Of a stretch of DNA of 39,627 nt, positions 37,256 to 39,627 are shown piece by piece. A model generated the notes under the pieces. The model saw only the letters and a program-made list of their open reading frames with translations, was not told where the DNA came from and ran no database searches. Every line of letters begins with the position of its first letter. Position 1 is the first letter of the stretch. Origin of the DNA: a virus; the IMG/VR virus record IMGVR_UViG_3300030104_004005, positions 1 to 39,627 of that record, one strand, 5' to 3'. The position numbers and the translations under genes were made by a program.

Positions 37256-37738
37256 CTAACGAATAACTCTAGAGTCAAGCATTCCACTGCGAATAGCGTT
37301 CATTTGCTTTTCGTAATCGCTCATCCCTGCGCTAACTGGCTCTACCAAACCAGAGTAAGAATCCAACATTTGCTGACCTAACTCGCTGTAAGCCGGTTGA
37401 GGCTCTTCTTCTAACGAGCCTTTATTCATTGCTTTTCGAGGATCTACATCTGCTAACGAGGGCATCTGCGGAGTAGCCAGTGAAGGCAGTCCTGTGCCGG
37501 ACAACATTCCAGATGCGTCCTGCACACCCGCCTGTTGATTGATCTGCTTTAACATTGTCGCGCTATCAACCATGCCAGTAGGCTTAACTACTGCGGGGTT
37601 ATTAATAAAACCTAAAACGCTGGTTCCGTACTTGCTGTCCAAGTCACTGAGCATGTTTGCTGTGTTGCCTGCTTGACCGCCACCCAAACCGCCGAAGGCG
37701 TTAGACACTCGGCCCATCACACTACTTAATAATCCCAT
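37256..37738 (-). CDS. Ejection-cluster protein sharing a C-terminal peptide with its neighbour
   Basis: The 160-residue, Gly/Ser/Met-rich protein starts MGLLSSVMGRVSNAFGGLGGG and ends MNAIRSGMLDSRVIR. The adjacent 533-residue protein ends MDAIMSGMLDTRTVR. ATG overlaps the stop of that gene (TAATG). The composition suits a small virion-internal protein. The shared tail suggests that both are handled by the same partner, perhaps for packaging into the capsid. Confidence 0.65.
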   Translation of the reverse strand: MGLLSSVMGRVSNAFGGLGGGQAGNTANMLSDLDSKYGTSVLGFINNPAVVKPTGMVDSATMLKQINQQAGVQDASGMLSGTGLPSLATPQMPSLADVDPRKAMNKGSLEEEPQPAYSELGQQMLDSYSGLVEPVSAGMSDYEKQMNAIRSGMLDSRVIR

Positions 37739-39339
37739 TATCTAACCGTCCTTGTGTCTAGCATTCCGCTCATTATGGCGTCCATGTCTTTGTCAAACTG
37801 ACTCAACGCCTCTTCTTCAAGCCTTCCACCTTGACCGGCTGCAAGCTCTAACTTTTGGAATGTTGAATCTCTTAAAACATTCCCTATTCGGTTAGCGCCT
37901 ATTGCCAAATTAGATTTAATTGTTGGTGCGTCTATAATTCCTTGAAGAGCGCCAAGTACAGCCCCTGGGCCTCCTCCAGTTGCTGCACCAGCGGCTGCTT
38001 TGATCGGAGCGCCGATACCAATTAAGTCTCTGTTGCCAACTCTGGCTGCTGCTGGGTTTTGTATTTTTCTTTGCACTTCCGAAACATTGCCATACGCAGC
38101 ATTAAGTTGAGCCAGTTCGGGATCGAGCATCTCTAACTGCTCTCTAGCTGCCTTTGCTATGGCTTTTAAGGTAGCTTCTTGAACATCGTCTATCTTTCTG
38201 TTGTCACCCAACTTTTTGTCGTAGCTCACGGTCTTGTAAATATTTCGCTTTATTTTTGCTACGTCTTGAGGTGTCAGCCGACCACCGGCAAAGAAAATGC
38301 CGTCCATCATGTCTTCAACAACTTTGTCAATTTTGTTCATGTTGTTTTTAGCGTTAGGGCTAAGTGGAACGAAATCTCTTTCAACCTCATCGACGTAGGT
38401 AAATAACTTACTCGCGGGTATTTCAACGTCTTTCTGAGTTAATGCGCCTTCTGCCTCGCCAATAGCAGCGCCTAGTTTTTCTTTCTTACGCTGTACTTTG
38501 TCCACACTTCTTTTTGTTGGCGTGGCACCAACTTCTATACCCGCGTCGAGCAATCTGGCCCTTTCTGCTTCGGGCAAAGTAGTGCTTGGCTTCATAGCGC
38601 TTTGGTATAGCTTACGAGATATGGGTTGACCCATAACTTGTTCCAAAGCTCCAACTGGCGCTCGTACTGATCCGCTCAACGGTGCTAATCCAGAGCCAGC
38701 GTTCATTACGGAGTCTGCTATTTGTGTGTCTTTTCCACGGTTTTTCAATCCGGCTCGGACTCCCGCTCCCGCTCCTGTCGCCAAACTTGCCACGTCAAGC
38801 ATCACACCGGCAGGGTCTTCCATTAGTGATCTTTTAGCGTTGTCTAAAGATCCGTATCTTTCATCTAAGGCACCAGCAAACGCTTCACCTTCGCCTTGCC
38901 CTTCAATCTGATAACCCTGCAACTCTTCCAACGTCTCTGGCCTGCGATCCAAACCAATAGCGTTGCCGAATCTGTTCATCGCCAACGTAGCCTCTGGCCC
39001 TACAAACTCATTTAGCTCTTGGGCTGCGTTGTGAATACCGCTTTTAGCTAAATTACCTATAGCGTAAGCGGTGTCGATAGGATTCATTACAGCTTGCGCT
39101 GTGTCTGCCGCTACGTTGTAGAGGCTTGATGGTATGTTGCTAACCATCGTGCCTATGTCAAAGTCCACCGGCCCCTGCGGTTGCTGCTGCTGCGGTTGCG
39201 GTTGCTGCTGCGGTTGCTGCTGCGGGTACGCCGCTTGAAATTGCTCAAGCACTTTCTGCGCTTTGTCGGGCTGACCCAACTTTAAGTATCTGGCGTATCC
39301 TTCTTTATATTGCTGTCTTGTCAGCGCTGGTTGAGCCAT
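37738..39339 (-). CDS. Putative ejection protein (533 residues)
   Basis: The N-terminal region is a small helical domain (LTRQQYKEGYARYLKLGQPDKAQKVLEQF), then a Gln/Pro-rich linker (about 40-56). The body is Ala/Gly-rich with predicted helices and hydrophobic patches, e.g. DPAGVMLDVASLATGAGAG and GAPIKAAAGAATGG. The DPAGVMLDVASL..G.G motif recurs in phage internal virion and ejection proteins. The C terminus ends MDAIMSGMLDTRTVR. It lies directly after the 487-residue ejection gene on the circular map. No lytic-enzyme motif is visible. Confidence 0.7.
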   Translation of the reverse strand: MAQPALTRQQYKEGYARYLKLGQPDKAQKVLEQFQAAYPQQQPQQQPQPQQQQPQGPVDFDIGTMVSNIPSSLYNVAADTAQAVMNPIDTAYAIGNLAKSGIHNAAQELNEFVGPEATLAMNRFGNAIGLDRRPETLEELQGYQIEGQGEGEAFAGALDERYGSLDNAKRSLMEDPAGVMLDVASLATGAGAGVRAGLKNRGKDTQIADSVMNAGSGLAPLSGSVRAPVGALEQVMGQPISRKLYQSAMKPSTTLPEAERARLLDAGIEVGATPTKRSVDKVQRKKEKLGAAIGEAEGALTQKDVEIPASKLFTYVDEVERDFVPLSPNAKNNMNKIDKVVEDMMDGIFFAGGRLTPQDVAKIKRNIYKTVSYDKKLGDNRKIDDVQEATLKAIAKAAREQLEMLDPELAQLNAAYGNVSEVQRKIQNPAAARVGNRDLIGIGAPIKAAAGAATGGGPGAVLGALQGIIDAPTIKSNLAIGANRIGNVLRDSTFQKLELAAGQGGRLEEEALSQFDKDMDAIMSGMLDTRTVR

Positions 39340-39355
39340 TATTAATCCTGCCTAA

Positions 39356-39627
39356 TTAAATACCAAACAATTCGTCTAGGTCTTTTTCAGACGGTAAGGG
39401 CTGCTCAATCTCTTCAATTAATCCATCAAAGTACGCACTGCCTTTGTAAGCTCTTTGCGGATTAAACAGGACGCGACTGTTTACACTAGAGCCGTAAATT
39501 CCGTCCATTTCATCTAAGTTGAACTGCAACCTATCAAGTGAGTCTTCGTAGCTTTGCAACACAATATCTAAGTTTTCTGCTAACACATTCGGATCGTCAA
39601 ACTGGTCAAGGTTTGCCAGAACAGCTT
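39356..39627 (-). CDS. Ejection protein, C-terminal part (continues at position 1316-1)
   Basis: These codons complete the 487-residue protein whose start is at 1316. Bases 39504-39627 duplicate 1-124, so the unique portion is 39356-39503. The C terminus is acidic and helical (LIEEIEQPLPSEKDLDELFGI). The join falls within a Met-Asp-Gly stretch (DEMDGIYGSS) without disturbing the frame. Confidence 0.85.
   Translation of the reverse strand, partial: AVLANLDQFDDPNVLAENLDIVLQSYEDSLDRLQFNLDEMDGIYGSSVNSRVLFNPQRAYKGSAYFDGLIEEIEQPLPSEKDLDELFGI
39504..39627. repeat. Terminal overlap, right copy
   Basis: Identical to bases 1-124 except for a at 39583 (g at 80). The difference is silent in the ejection gene (Leu TTA against CTA). 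Confidence 0.93.

Overview
The window is a complete phage genome. Bases 1-124 recur at 39504-39627 with one mismatch, and a single reading frame runs through the join. The sequence therefore closes into a circular map of 39,503 bp, or is a circularly permuted genome. The virion genes point to a short-tailed (podovirus-like) phage: terminase, a large portal, scaffold, a DUF5309/SU10-type major capsid protein, a head-tail adaptor, a tail nozzle and Gln/Gly-rich ejection proteins. No sheath, tail tube or tape-measure gene is recognisable. An integrase, an excisionase-like protein, a repressor and a Cro/YdaS-like protein show that it is temperate. Many small genes match types familiar from marine phages, such as Lys-rich mini-proteins, an EF-hand/membrane protein and tail fibres that begin MALTKV. 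A marine proteobacterial host is likely, but the host cannot be named from the sequence.

Layout. (1) Late genes, all on the minus strand, read leftward from the small terminase at 19.8 kb to position 1 and continue through the join from 39.6 to 35.5 kb. In order they are TerS, TerL, portal, two small proteins, scaffold, capsid, a small protein, adaptor, collagen-like fibre, a small gene, two MALTKV fibres (one with an S74 chaperone), two small virion-type genes, lysis genes (M15 peptidase, coiled-coil/TM protein, holin), more fibre-like genes, nozzle, ejection proteins, and a distal group of small membrane and Lys-rich genes that ends at the putative attP. (2) An early plus-strand operon (20.0-23.2 kb) of nine small genes, including DUF2786 and DUF7694-like proteins and two tiny membrane proteins, starts at a promoter carrying a repressor-type dyad and ends at a terminator. 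(3) A 0.7 kb non-coding region (23.2-23.9 kb) holds 16 exact copies of an 8-base motif in both orientations beside an AT-rich tract, and is the best origin candidate. (4) A minus-strand block (23.9-28.0 kb) carries a primase-helicase, a Cro-like regulator and small genes. (5) A plus-strand replication and lysogeny block (28.15-34.3 kb) carries a DUF2800 nuclease, DUF2815 ssDNA-binding protein, family A DNA polymerase, VRR-NUC nuclease, SNF2 helicase, repressor and excisionase-like protein. It is followed by the integrase on the minus strand and the attP region.

The genes form a coherent temperate programme. The repressor probably binds TCAAC-N5-GTTGA dyads found at the early promoter, before its own gene and beside the int/xis pair. 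The primase-helicase probably starts replication at the repeat array, and PolA, the ssDNA-binding protein and the nucleases/helicase carry it on. Points deserving attention are the origin-like array, two replication genes each split by a one-base frame change next to an AAA-stop codon pair, a repressor without a recognisable S24 self-cleaving domain, a C-terminal peptide shared by two neighbouring ejection-region proteins, and paired GGTACA repeats at the attachment region.
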